Below, piece after piece: positions 1 through 11,699 of a stretch of DNA of 64,000 nucleotides. The notes beneath the pieces are model-generated. The model saw only the letters and a list, made by a program, of their open reading frames with translations, had not been told where the DNA came from and did no database searches. Position 1 is the first letter of the stretch, and every line of letters begins with the position of its first letter. Source of the DNA: Taenia hydatigena. Taxonomy: Eukaryota > Platyhelminthes > Cestoda > Cyclophyllidea > Taeniidae. The position numbers were made by a program, and so were the translations under genes. The DNA is taken from NCBI GenBank assembly GCA_036345935.2, contig JADWOT020000010.1:830633-894632 (forward strand), written 5' to 3'.

Positions 1-1439
1 AGCGGTGCTGATTATAAGCCAAATGGTGTTGTGCAGTGCAGAGTTTTATCAATACCTTAGAACAAGCCAGTCGACGATTTGATTTCGTTCGCCTCTACCC
101 TTTTGTGCATTAGCACGTGAAGGTGATTGTTACCCGGGGTGTTTGCAGGCCAACATCACCGATCTTCAAATCCATCCACAATTAAAACTGTCTAGTTGAC
201 TTTGTCTCCATTTGCGATCATTGATACGCTTCTAGTCGTAATGTGAGAGGAGCAAGGAAGTTACCTAAAATGGAATGCGCCTACGGCACACATTAGGCAA
301 AAAGAACACTTAAGCATTTAGAAATTCAGAAGGTCTTCATAAGTTGCGAACTAATTATTCAAAAATCGTCTCATTCTTCGATACTACAGTAGCTCTCTTC
401 ATTGAGCTTTCTACAGATTGCATTAATTTTCAAACCCTCTTAAGAGTCATAGTGCGTTTTAGACCAGACGGATGCGAACTGATGCGATTTGACTTAACCT
501 TTTCACTTCGCTACCAAGCTAAAAGTGTGTATCGAAAGTGAGAAGGAAAACCAGTGAAGCGTGCACACTTGTAGTGCATCAACCGCGCCTAGATGTATAA
601 TGGGGTTAGAGATTCCCACTTTCTGTGGAATTAAAGATTGGTGTGCAATTTATCCGCGTTTTCTGGCAAGAATCAATGCTTATTGTGACGTTAGCTCAGC
701 CATGGAGTTAGTGGAACCTGCCTGCCACTTACCTAGCCGCTGATGCGTGTTACATTTATCGATGAGCAGATAGTAGGCCTTGTTGTGTCACCAGAACTGT
801 TACAGCAACGATAAAATTTTGCTCGTTTCTCGACCGCTCCTCATCACCTAAATGAGGATTTCTTACTAAAATGAGGAGACAGATAAATTCTAAGATGTCG
901 TATTTATTTGGAAAATTCGTTCTCTTAGTGCTACAGCTGGTCCATTTCATTTTGGCTCTGCTTACTACAACAGATTTGTTGCTTTTCGATGGCACGCAAA
1001 TTAGTCTACATTGGTTTGTTGCGTTTAAGGTATTTCCAACGCGATTTGGGCAATGATATTTTCAATGTACATCATCATCAAGAACAATCAATGCTTAAAA
1101 GCACTTTTAAGCTGAAGCATCAGAGATGGCGGCGCATTCAACGGAACGCCCTCTTACATGTGTGCATGCATCACATCCTTCTTCACCTTCCTCCTTCCTC
1201 CGTTTTGTGCTTCACCAACCTTATTGCAGCATACTTAACGAGAAAAAAGGCGAACATATCAGTAGAAGCAACAATGTGAAGAAAAAATTCAGCATTTTCG
1301 AATATACAAAGCTGTTCTAACTGGTAAAATGTAATTTATGGGTTAGATTCTGTCACGGAGGACCACTTCCCAAATTTATCACCACTACAATGTTGACCCA
1401 CGAAATCGCCGCTTCTTGCGCTTGAAGCCCATGAGGCTG
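1..1439. other. No supported gene
   Basis: Several frames stay open for 60 to 96 codons here, which is expected by chance at this base composition, and none has splice signals at both ends. An acceptor-like site at about 148 opens a 16-codon frame, too short to call. A good donor-like GTAAGTGG lies on the minus strand near 727, but the exon in front of it meets a stop. Confidence 0.5.
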
Positions 1440-1770
1440 CGTCAATATGAACGATTATTGAAGTTAGTTTGAATCGCGTCAATCACGCGTGTCTACATTC
1501 ACAAACGTCATCTCGACCAATTCCGCCAGTATTAGTGCATGCTCCTATTGCGCTCCTTTTGCGAAAACAGAAATATCTTTCGGTAATGACGCAGCAACCA
1601 GGGGATCCACCACATACGTTCTCACGCTTCGCTCACGTTTTCCGTCTAAATTTATTTGTGTCGCCTTTTTATTGCCATTGATCTGTTGCCTCAACCATAA
1701 ACATATCGCTTTCACCATGTTTTTACTTGTAAAAGGTGTTTCCATGCGAGTGTCAACCAATTACTAGCCA
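1440..1770 (-). repeat. Repeat family B, inverted fragment
   Basis: Read on the minus strand this stretch matches about 22060-22330 and 42290-42500. Shared landmarks include a run resembling GTGCATGCT, a run around ATTGCGCT, and the words CCACCACATACGTTCTCAC and CCACCACGTACGTTCTCAC. The match is diverged, with small indels. Open frames here are not conserved among the copies, so I treat them as non-coding. Confidence 0.6.
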
Positions 1771-2639
1771 CTCATTACTAAAAGACATTTTGACCCTAGT
1801 CAATCATAATGTTGGCCAAACATTTTAAAAGACATGCACACGATCTTGTGAGTGTAGAAATTTGGGCCGATCTTTCAAGTGAGCTCCCCACATAACCCCG
1901 TTCGTAATATGCCTGACGAACACAGTGTCGTCAATACTGCCCTTCATGCTGCGTTGTTTTCATTTGGGATGTAAGCGCTTCTCTACTATGAAATCAGGTG
2001 TTAGAGTGGTGAAAATCAGTGATAGGTGATTAAAACGTAGATAGGCAGCAATATGAGTTTTCTCATCATCACGCATTCAAAATTACCGTCGCCTACTTCC
2101 GCCGTCATTCAAATGCGGATGGTTCACCACTGAGTTCAACTACTAAGCTAGTCAGTGAGGATTGTGTAAATTGAAGGATATGACCTCACCAACTTAACGA
2201 GGTTACTTGAAGCTTACTGCCGTCTCTCGATTTGCATAACCGAGATCATGGTCGTTATATCGTGGAATAAATGGAGCCAACTTAGATTCATGGATGCAAG
2301 AATAGATACACGATCGACATAACTTGAAGACAGTTATTTGAGTTATCTGTGATCTTCAATCCGTGGTGGCAAGGAAGCACATTCGCGTTGTTTATAGTCA
2401 TGTCTCTACACTCGTTCGCTAAACAAATTCCACTGGCAGATGTTGAAGATCGCGTAGTACCGAAGGTCATCTTAAACTCTGAGAATAATGCTAAACAACG
2501 AAGGCCAGTGATAGGACAACGATTTACTCCTTAGACCATAATGGTAAAGGATCAAGAAGCCATGTTTTTCAGGTCTAGATTTTGAGTGCCCAAAGTGCAA
2601 TTGGCGCGCACCAAAGTAAAGGATCTGCCAATGGAATTC
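1771..2639. other. No supported gene
   Basis: Unassigned AT-rich sequence. A 61-codon plus-strand frame near 2349-2534 and an overlapping minus-strand frame are of chance length and lack convincing splice boundaries. Confidence 0.4.
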
Positions 2640-3095
2640 AAATTTGAACCGTACTCCACAGCACGCTTAAATGCCACCACAAACACTGCGAAATCGGATT
2701 GCTAATCGCATGATGATATTTGTACAATGTTTTACTAGGAGGGCACATCGGTACTGTCGAGCTCAAAGCTAGAGAACCACATGCTTCACCTCTAAATTGC
2801 ATTACAAAGAACACAGTTACTGCTGCTGCTAAAATCCGTAGCATTTAGTGGGTGCTAGACAGGGGGAAGTAAGACGCAGTAGGAGGCAAACTGACTTCAT
2901 ATCTTGATGAGCTGCTTGAAGGACTGTGTCTAATCTCAAGCATTATCACACAGGCGATGCTCGTCATTAAGAATTGATCAAAACGATCACAAGCAGTGAT
3001 TTCTCTATTAAATATTGTCTTCTCATCGTAAACTTTACGTCATGAATACTAATTCCAAATGGCGACAACATATTTGAATGAAGGCAGATGCCCTG
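2640..3095 (+). repeat. Repeat family B, truncated copy joined to a longer one
   Basis: This segment aligns with 3970-4350 and 43830-44225. Shared landmarks are a run like ATATTTGTRC, a run like GGRCACATC, and a closing run like TTGAATGAAGGCAGA. It therefore repeats an internal part of the longer copy directly after it, giving a broken head-to-tail arrangement. A 68-codon minus-strand frame with a signal-peptide-like start lies inside it and is not kept in the other copies. Confidence 0.5.
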
Positions 3096-6010
3096 AATCA
3101 AAATAGGAGCAGTACAGATTACGTGCTCGCAGGCTTAGCTGACTTTGCAAAAAATGGACAGACAAGTATAAACTGCTATGAATTGTTTTAAATGGATAGT
3201 AATAATGACTTGCGTGGATGTGGATGTCAACAGATGAGGGGGAATAAAGCGAGAGTGCAAAGGAGTGCACAGATAGGTAGGATGGAACTAGATGGCAAAC
3301 TACATGTTAATCTTCTTTGCTTATAGTTAAGAGCAAAAAGATGCATTTTAATAAGAGATGTTAGTCTGTTTAGTTCTTACAGAGCGTAAATGTTATAGGG
3401 AGGAAACACCTCTGGCTAAACTAATCAAAATCCAGAAGTATTGCTGATGTGTCGAGTTGAGTTCTATGGTCGTTCATTCATGGAGTGAATAGAGCTGACT
3501 TGCATTGGTGGCCAAAGAATGAGTAAATGTAGTGTGGTCATGAATTTTTGGTCTTTGTACACTTGACAGGCATGACTTTGCAGCTATTTAAATTAATTGC
3601 TACCTTTCACTGAAGTGGCAGGAAAGCGCAGTTGAGGTTTTTATGCAGACTTCATCTCTTGCTCCTCCAGCGTATCTCAATTGCCTATTTTAGCAACCGT
3701 GAGGGGCTGAAAAACTCTGTGGGCTATGGAAAGAATGTTTGCTAAATTCAGGCATTGTTAAAACCAGCATTCACTTCTCAAAACATCTGTTTGATGGATC
3801 AACAAACCGCAGTTTATCAGGCCTAAATTCTAAATATGAAACAGACGAAAATGGCCCTGCATTAGAGGTAAAGCGACAGTTAAACTTCTGACTTTGATCG
3901 TGCATCTGTTCATTATAAGTCTCGTTTGATGCTTCATAGAACCAAATAATATCTAAAGGCCGTTACAAACGCCACGATGTCTAATTCCGAATCGCGTCAT
4001 AATATTTGTGCGGGAATTTTCCGTGAGGACACATCAACGCTATCTTGCCCACATTTAGAGAAACCGTAAACCATAAATATAGTTTAGTGCTCCTGCTGCG
4101 AATCGTGGCAGTGCGGGGGAGTTAGACATGGGTGGATGAAGCGTGTGGAAGGCATTACATTCATCAGCAGGTATTTTACTCAGAGAATTGTGTATAACCG
4201 CAAACACTTGGGCAAATAGATATATTTGGTGTGAATAATGCACAACAGTCGTGCACGGTGAATTTGATGTAGAATTCGTCTTTCAACCATAATCTATTAA
4301 ACGTGGTCACAAATTCTAAATGGGAAACACATCTTTGAATGAAGGCAGAAGCCTTGATTTGCGAATGGGTGTGAGTGATTTAAGACGTGGTGCGTTGCAC
4401 GCGACGTGATAGCTGGTTGACCAGCAGACACGCCATGAACGCATTACGGACTCACTCGTTTAACATAGCCTTACGCTGACTTTGTGTATACAGCTGTGTC
4501 ACGATTAAAGTATATCTGGTCGTGGTAACAACCAGCCGAATGGATGGAAATAAAAGACGCTGAAAATTAATGGGCTGATAAAGTAGGCGGGATAGTTAAT
4601 TATTTATTAGAAAGTCGCATCCGCATTTTTAGACCCTTCCGCTGTTAGGCATGATCAAACTTTGAGCCGTACCTGACCTCACATTGCTATTAACAATCCA
4701 TTAGAATAGTTTGTTTATTCACCTTAGGCATGATGTATGAGCGAGTCAGTTCTGTGGATGTGATAACTAACTCAGTCAGGATGTAGCAAGATACAAAAGA
4801 GTAAGACCTCGCACCCTGTTGCAGATGTTACTCATTGTGGAGCTCGAATTGAGTGTACTCTCAACTGAGCAGAACCTTTGGTTTCAGAGATCTAAACTGT
4901 GTAGTGTTGCCAAAATCTTAGTAATTCAATTAGTTCTAACCAAGGCATAGCATTGACGGCTGTGGCAAATAATTAATTGACTCCAGCAAATCTTTCGTGT
5001 GCCCATTATCAGTTGTTAAAGTTTGGTGAAGCGAAGAGACTACTGTTCTGCTAATGCTGTGATACTTATGGGCCTTCAATGTACCATGTGGGCGAGAGGA
5101 TGGAGGACAATTAAAGCCAAGTTCTGCAAGAGCGAATCAATTCTCTACTGACTGCATAATTAAATAAAATGAAGGTATCCATGCACATTACACCTCCTCA
5201 TACATGGGTGGTAGCAGGGATGCGAAGAAGGAAGGATTTGCTGCAAATGCATTATTTCCTCTTAACAGACACCTAAGTCTTTTGTGTGGCAAGAAGACGT
5301 GTAAGTGTCTAGGCAAGGCTACGCTCTGATTGACCTGTAGTTAGACATTACCAAACCCACGTAATCATTAAGCAGCGGCAAAAATTTCAAAACTAACAGA
5401 AAGTGGTTTCGGTAAATATTTGAATGGCTGATGGGGTTCTTCTAATCCATTTGATCAATTAGTAATCTCCTCAATAGTTAATCCTATGGTGCACGCGCGG
5501 CGCGGTGTCTCTAACGTTGGCATAACAAAGAAGGCGTACCATTGAGGAGAGATGTTGCTGAAAAGCTAGCTAGTAAATGAAAGACTCAACTGCAAAGAAC
5601 AAGGAGAACGGTGGTAGTAAATGAACAAATCAAAAAAGTTTTGTGTAGGTAATGTGCAATGATGAACGACGATTAGGTCACTTTACTAGAATATGCTGTG
5701 ATTGGCAGAAAGCCTAAAAAATATTTTGGGCAAGGCGCTTTGAGGCAACGGGCTCGAAGTGTGTGGGCGTGCGTCACCTTTCATCGGTCCTTACCTTGCG
5801 TTTTTGTACGGCGAGTGCCGATATAGCTCGGTCTACGAGCTGTTATTGTTTGGCTGGTCCTACAGGGGCCTAGAAATGAAAGAAAGTAGAAGGGTGGTAG
5901 CTCGTCCGTGACTGTAGGCTCACTGCCCGGTGGCGACGTTGAATGTCTGAATCGCTGTCGCGCATTACACTGCAAGTGGCTGTCCTGGGCCAATACGAGA
6001 GGGGGAGATA
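3096..6010 (+). repeat. Repeat family B, copy 1
   Basis: A long diverged interspersed repeat. It aligns with 42985-45125 along most of its length and with 22830-23620 over its first part. Shared landmarks are the phrase AGTGCACAGATAGGTAGGA, a run near CTTGCTCCTCC, a middle block near GTATATCTGGTCGTGG, and a final block near GGGCAAGG with a G-rich purine run. I see no intact reverse transcriptase, integrase or transposase frame, so it is either non-autonomous or too decayed to classify. No terminal repeats were found by eye. Confidence 0.7.
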
Positions 6011-6457
6011 CAAAGCCCTGTCATGAAGTACACTAATCGTTATGCTGCATAGCCGAAGACTTTGGCCACGTCATGGTACCCGAGAGGAAAGGTTGTGGAC
6101 AGACCAGACATGCATAACAATCCTGTACACTCGGCTACAAAATGTCTGGGAATTCGAGGCAATTTTATTTGGTTGCCGTGTTCTAAAGTAACAGACAACT
6201 ACATCATTACGCTGCAACGTGCTGGTCGTTTACTATAAAGCAGTGCACTGGTTTAGTCCGTAGCATGTAGAACCACTATTACCACGTCTGCACACAGAAC
6301 ACTGTTCCACATGAAATGCTAAGTTGCACAATTACCAATGAAAGCGACAATGCCGACTACTCATTCTTCCATTCTGGAGCACAGATTTCCGTGTTCTCAC
6401 CAGTGGGCAAGTGAGCAACACTGTAATTTTATCTACCGATCTATATCAACATCTTAC

Positions 6458-6674
6458 CTAGGTAACTGACAGTTTCCGCACAACAGATGGCCTCGTCGAC
6501 CCATTGATCGGTGAACTGATTCATGCGGTTTGAGGAGGAGAGCATATGACGACCTACGCACTCTATCCCATCAGGAGCTTCAGCATCACCGCCCTTTTCT
6601 GATGGATAGAGATTGCACGCCTTGATGGATTGACTCCAGACTGACATTTCGAATGCAAACTTATTGGGCAATTT
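6458..6674 (-). CDS. Candidate internal exon, unrecognised protein
   Basis: The minus strand is open for 72 codons between an acceptor-like site ending TTAATAG at 6675 and a strong donor, CCTAG followed by GTAAGATG, at 6457. The product contains YPSEKGGDAEAPDGIE and later NQFTDQWVDEAICCAE, a mixed polar composition typical of soluble protein. The exon ends in phase 1. An alternative acceptor at 6641 would shorten it by 34 bases. I do not recognise the family and found no partner exons on this strand within 5 kb. The strong donor and balanced composition are the support. Confidence 0.35.
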
Positions 6675-7589
6675 CTATTAATCCCAAAATCAGGCGGCCT
6701 TTCCTTCTAGTCTGGAGATACCAGACACCTCTCACTATAAAATTCATCTGCTTGTTTAATTTTATCAATTGATAGACGAACCGTGCCGCCTCAACCCATC
6801 GCCATTCCACCGCATTTGCCAATCGCATAAATTAATATTATATATCTGCATATAAATACGTACGTGTGCAAAAGCATACTTATAATAATGATTAAAAAAT
6901 TATGCATGCACAAATATATGCATATATATACATATTTACATGTGCATATATGTATGTACAAGCATATACATGCATACGCATTGATTTAAGCCCGCATTAA
7001 ATGCACCTAAACTTCGCATCTCTTGATTAAAAGGCAAAGGAGAATGACCAAGCAAAACAGGTATCGCTGTAGAGTGTTGCTGTTCATGAATCTGTAGAAC
7101 ATGATTTCATTTTTGATAAGAGCAAAGCTCGACTATCTTTGCCTTCTTATTAATCCGTTTTTAGTAGCGCTTGATGTAAATAAGAGAATTGAATGTTGGC
7201 AAAGCTTTTACACACATGACTCTACTCTACCCACCTTCATTCTGGCCTCACCTCATTTTACATTTGTCGATTCTGCTCAACGGGCGGTACAGTCACGATA
7301 GTCAGCTAAGCAAATTTTGTGTGCATCAAGTACGCAGTGTGTAGATCGTCACTGAGGAAATCTTCGGGGCACTTCTAAGCCAACATTTGAAAACAAATAA
7401 CCATAGGGTTAACTAATGCTGAAATGCTAATAGAAATATTCCCAAGAAATAGATTATGTCCTCACAAATTTGTCTGCGTCTCGCATTGGTAAGTCTTTAT
7501 GCGGTGTGCGAAGAAACTCGGTCTCAATGATGGCTTTCCTATGAAAACTGTGCAAAGTACTTGGCGAACATGGCACGTCTACGATAGCT
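6675..7589. other. No supported gene; includes an alternating AT tract
   Basis: Apart from the tract at 6825-6985 the region holds one 66-codon plus-strand frame at 7101-7301 without splice support. Nothing else could be assigned. Confidence 0.4.
6825..6985. repeat. Alternating purine-pyrimidine AT-rich tract
   Basis: About 160 bases dominated by TATA, CATA, ATGCAT and GTACGT words, with many short palindromes such as ATATGCATATATAT. It is simple sequence rather than an exact microsatellite. Such tracts can form cruciform or Z-DNA and may be local unwinding or breakage sites; that role is inference only. Confidence 0.7.
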
Positions 7590-7860
7590 ATAGTTACTAA
7601 ATGTGAAGTGGAGGAAAATTCAAGAATCTATTATGTACTTTGCTGTGATACTTGATGAAATGAAAGGCATTCATTCTCTTAGGGCGCTGTTTTTGTCTGC
7701 CTTGTGGTGAGGTTAGTAGTAGTAGATCAACAGCGATTCTAGCATGGCCAATGCCTAGCTTGTTTTGCAGCCGCAAGACAAAATGTTGTGACATAACAGA
7801 AGGCTTACCTTTTGGGCAACTTAAAAGCCATGAGACTTGGCCTTAGTAAGAACAATTACT
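7590..7860 (-). repeat. Repeat D with a conserved splice-donor-like site
   Basis: On the minus strand, sequence around AAGGTAAGCCTTCTGTTA and onward through a run ending TTGCGGCTGCAAAA also occurs at 39860-39940, again on the minus strand. The adjacent CCACAAGGCAGACAAAAACA recurs in diverged form on the plus strand at 60550-60590. Both minus-strand loci keep a GTAAGC donor-like word at the same place, so this may be a duplicated exon-intron boundary rather than a transposon. Confidence 0.5.
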
Positions 7861-10450
7861 GATCGAAACAAAAAAGCATAGTCGGCCGTAGACTTGGGCT
7901 AGTCTGCGCTTGCTTTTCTTGTGCGTTGTTAAATACATGCATTGATATAAAATACAAATCAAGACCTAATACCTGAACAACCATTTCTGTGGTAGCGGAT
8001 TCGTTTTAGCAGCCTGTTCACGGATAAATTCCTTCCTCGCTTTGCCTAGAAAGATTCTAATTGCAACCCTGTAAGTGCAAAATAACTCCTTTTGAATATT
8101 ACGCTAGACGTATTTTGCAAACATGGGCATCGTAGCAATTCGCATAGAGCAATATTACTGTTCATTAGTAATTACAATTTTTAGTTTAAGAGACAAAGTC
8201 AAGCTACTATTTTTCAATGACCATCCCTAGTTACGCATGTCAGGCGTGTTGATAAACCATAAGACGTAAATCATTTCTTTGCATGAGTTATGCGCAAAGT
8301 AGTGCTATATTCAAGATAGTGGTTCCAATTGCCTCGCTAAATCACCCATGTATATGAAATATGCTCCAGCTCAAAGTGACACATCCTTTTAAGGGATTAG
8401 AGCCCACAATTCCATTCCCACAAAGTGATCCTTAGTAATTAAGACAAGCAATTATATAATATTGACCATTTTCATAAATATTATGACGTTTCTGTGCAGC
8501 AAGGGCTCCCATTTGCCAAAGAAGTAGAAACTATTTTCCGCTAATGACCTTGGGTGTGCTAGACAAATTGCTCATCTTCAAAACATGTTTATCTTCAACA
8601 CATATACCATCTGCAGCGAACCTGTGTCCTGGGAATTGCAAACACCATTTGTAGTTATTTTAATTTCAAACGATCCGTGGTGCGTTCCATTCAACGCATA
8701 TGACCAAATGAATAGATTTTAAATATATATGGATGGACACAAATCAATCACTAGTTAAACACATGTATCCATAGCCAACAAAGAATTTTATTTGTTTTAT
8801 TGCTTAGTCTACTCTTTCAAAATATGATGTGAGAACAATGCCTCTAATCCAGTTCTCTTAAGTACAATCACTTCTTCAAATCTAGAAATGGTCACCAATG
8901 TTATTATATGCTAATATGTAGGGCTTTGAGTTGTGCACTCATTTGTTTGCGTTAACGTTAAACGGATTGTCAACATTTGATTTCCCAAATTTGCCCACCA
9001 TCGCAGATACTATTTGCTTCATTTAAATCGCATACTCACGCTCACTCTACTTAACGGACATGCACATCGCATCATTGTGTTTGCCTGTCTCGTCGTGCAT
9101 GATGCCTCAAAATCACGAATTGACCATCAGTGCGGTCAGTCCATGGAGTCGAATGATGATAAATTAGCCCTGTTGTAGAAAAGTTAAAATACTACTCGTT
9201 AAAAAGAATTAAAGAATTTAAGCAAATTTACTTAAACCATCCATATCCAAGGTGTGCAGCCCAACGATAAACTTTAGAAGTGTCTTTGAACAAGCCTTGA
9301 ATTTGTCAGAACACAATCTGAGAACAGGAGGCAAACAATAGGACTCCCCTATACTACTGACGATCTTATCTGCAACTTAAAGACGTCACGGGCATCGAAA
9401 AGCTACAGTGCTGCCACTGTCTAGTCTATGCGCGTTTTCGTTGTTCTCAAATTCAGACAGGCAAGGAACGTGGAATGCTGCACAATGTAAAGGAATTGTA
9501 CTGTAGGGAGTAGTAAATCTGTCGAGGCTAGTAAGGCGACACAAGAGGACAGCGCGTGAGGTGTGGATTATGCTCCAGTACAACACAGCATTAAAGGTCT
9601 GCCAATGTGTTACGAATTAATTAGTGTGAATGCAGTTAGAAATCTGTTCTGTCGTCTGCTATCGGGAGAGAGCTTTGCCAATCACTCGTAGTTGCAGTGG
9701 CAAACCCATTCCCGTCAGCGATTCGGTCTCACTATTACCACTTGGTCAGATTTAAGGTCAGTTAATTGCTAAAAAGAAATCGTTGAAATGCTGGTGAAGG
9801 CAAGATCAACCAACTGCCTGTCAAGTATAGTATTATGGGAGTAAGTAGTGACACTTATTTAGCATCTTATTGCATTTTCAGGCTTAGTTATAGTTTTCGA
9901 CTGCAGGCTACTTCTGGGTAGAGCGCTTAATTGAAGGGTGAGCAGTTCATTGCAAAAAAGGCTTTGGCGGGTGGGAGAGATGGCAACAATATCTATGGTA
10001 TGCCTGAATCCAGCCATTGCTGATAAAAACTTTGGTAGGGATGGAGGTATAGCTAAAGCTTTCGGATACATCTAAAAGACAGCCTCGAATAGGATTTTAA
10101 AAGAAATAGCAATAATGATATAGTAACCTGCTTCTATGGCTTATAATGCATGGGTATAAATGATCGTATGCATTCGCACTGAGTTCGTCAAATGTTTTAA
10201 CACTAGACGAATTTTCGAATCCTACTTATCTACAATCAGTTAAAAGAGTCGATTAGCGATGTCAAGTAGTCCTAATACTACGTCAACTCTGGCCTATTTG
10301 GCTAATTAGTTAGTGCATTTGGGGACATTTTGCGTGTTTGAGTTTGGTGTAATAGTTCCTAATTGTGTAACCTCATATTAAAAATGCACAGGTAATTTTG
10401 TTTACGCGAAGTAAATATATGCAATTTAAGTCTCATGAGTGAGATCCGCT
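7861..10450. other. No supported gene
   Basis: Unassigned AT-rich sequence. Minus-strand frames at 9386-9586 and 9859-10071 are open for 66 and 70 codons but have no clear splice boundaries. Nothing here matches the repeat families elsewhere in the window. Confidence 0.4.
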
Positions 10451-10595
10451 CACGAGATCGGCGCTGCGAATATCGCGAATGATGTCTGGTTGCTAAAATT
10501 TAGAAGAAACGAGCTAAGGTCAGGACCCGCACAGACCAAAAGTAAGACTTTGGAAATTCTAATGGTGTCAAGTAAGAGATGCCTGATGGTTTTGT

Positions 10596-10953
10596 ATGAG
10601 GGCTCTTCGTGCTTTTGAAGGAGCAAGGAAACTGCCAAAGCAGGAATCTGTGGCCTCAGATGCCCCAAGTGGAAGTTCCAACGATGAGATGGACGACGAG
10701 AGAAGGTTAATCCAAGCACTTATGATCAACCTGGAAGACGAAATTAATTTTCTCGGGGAGATAAAAGTAAACATGTGGTTTTTAATGATTACGTGCTTCC
10801 TAACTTTAGTGACAATTTATTTACCTATATCACCACGTATTTGCCTTAGAAGATGCTCAACAACAATGACACCCGACCAACCTACATGCTCGGTGGGAAT
10901 GTCATCAAGAACCCATTAGTACCTGATCGAGCAGCGCTGTTGGGATACCTTAT
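10596..10953 (+). CDS. Candidate upstream exons of the zinc-finger gene
   Basis: The first exon (10596-10766) opens with ATG and encodes 57 residues including SNDEMDDERRLIQ, an acidic, helical-looking segment. It ends at AAA followed by GTAAAC. An 83-base intron ends at a TTGCCTTAG acceptor at 10849. The next exon continues in phase 0 with KMLNNNDTRPTYMLGGNV and stays open past 10950. Phase agreement and a natural composition support it. The ATG context is poor, so the true start may be elsewhere. The link to the finger exon downstream is by proximity and strand only; I could not find a clean donor-acceptor pair joining them, so these may be two genes. Confidence 0.4.
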
Positions 10954-11069
10954 AAATTTGCTCTGTACGCGGGTGTGGCATAAAGCCATGCAAATTAGAT
11001 ACCCATCATGAGGAAGTTTGTATGCTAGTGCACCATTCTATTCGTCTAAGATAACTTTCTCCTTCATAG

Positions 11070-11678
11070 CAACCCGGCTAAATGCTTGTTTTATATCCTT
11101 GTGGAAGGTAAAAAGAAAGCTGATGGTAAATGCAAATGCACTAAGTGACGCAAAGAGTATAACAACTTGGATGGCATGCACCAACACCTCCTGCGTCACA
11201 GTAAATGCAGGTTCTACTTCTGCGTGCAATGCTTCGAGGGATGCAACACGTTTACGGATATGGTGCATCACAGAAAGACGACACATGGTGGTAATGTTTG
11301 ATTGCAGTCAGTGTTCATTGCTCTACCGCTAATTACAATGAACAATGCTTTGTACTTCTTGCAAAAGATGTATTTGAGCTGCCGCCATCAATTCAGGAAG
11401 TTGTAAGATCAACGAAAAGACTTGAGGGCCTAGAGCCTCCTCAGTCCTTTATGTCCGAAGAGCTGAAGGGCTGTCCTCCTGAAAAAATGAGCAGGATAGA
11501 GTACCGATGTAGTGTTTGCGGATCCGCTTTTGGCCGGTTGGATGTGATATTATCACACACAGAACAGGAGCAACCAACTAAACGCGAGGCCATTGGTCGG
11601 TTGCGTGCTCGCCTCATGCGTGCAGCACTCAATCCTAATGCAGATGAGGGAGCGGATGCTCAGAATCCTACCAGCTAG
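11070..11678 (+). CDS. C2H2 zinc-finger protein, 3' exons
   Basis: Two exons are joined by a 77-base GT-AG intron (11291-11367) in matching phase. The first holds one clear C2H2 finger, FCVQCFEGCNTFTDMVHHRK with a following TTH, spaced Cys-2-Cys, Cys, Met, His-4-His. Directly before it is a second finger with the expected hydrophobic and histidine spacing (EYNNLDGMHQHLLRH), but its second cysteine codon is TGA at 11146-11148. The last exon encodes a linker and a degenerate finger, YRCSVCGSAFGRLDVILSH, lacking the final histidine, then a polar tail ending in TAG. C2H2 proteins usually bind DNA or RNA in the nucleus. The target is unknown. The TGA means the gene is broken, miscalled, or recoded. 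Confidence 0.6.
11146..11148 (+). other. In-frame TGA at an expected zinc-ligand cysteine
   Basis: The finger reads CTK, then TGA, then RKEY, where a C2H2 finger needs Cys-x2-Cys-x3-aromatic. The residues on both sides fit the consensus (basic residue two after the cysteine, tyrosine at the aromatic position). A single C-to-A or T-to-A change from a cysteine codon explains it. Confidence 0.65.
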
Positions 11679-11699
11679 ACTTATGAGAAAGTGTATTTA

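Noticed and set aside
11291..11367. A third zinc finger beginning FDCSQCSLLYR
   Set aside because: It lies within the 77-base intron that restores frame between the finger exon and the last exon, and it meets a stop at once.
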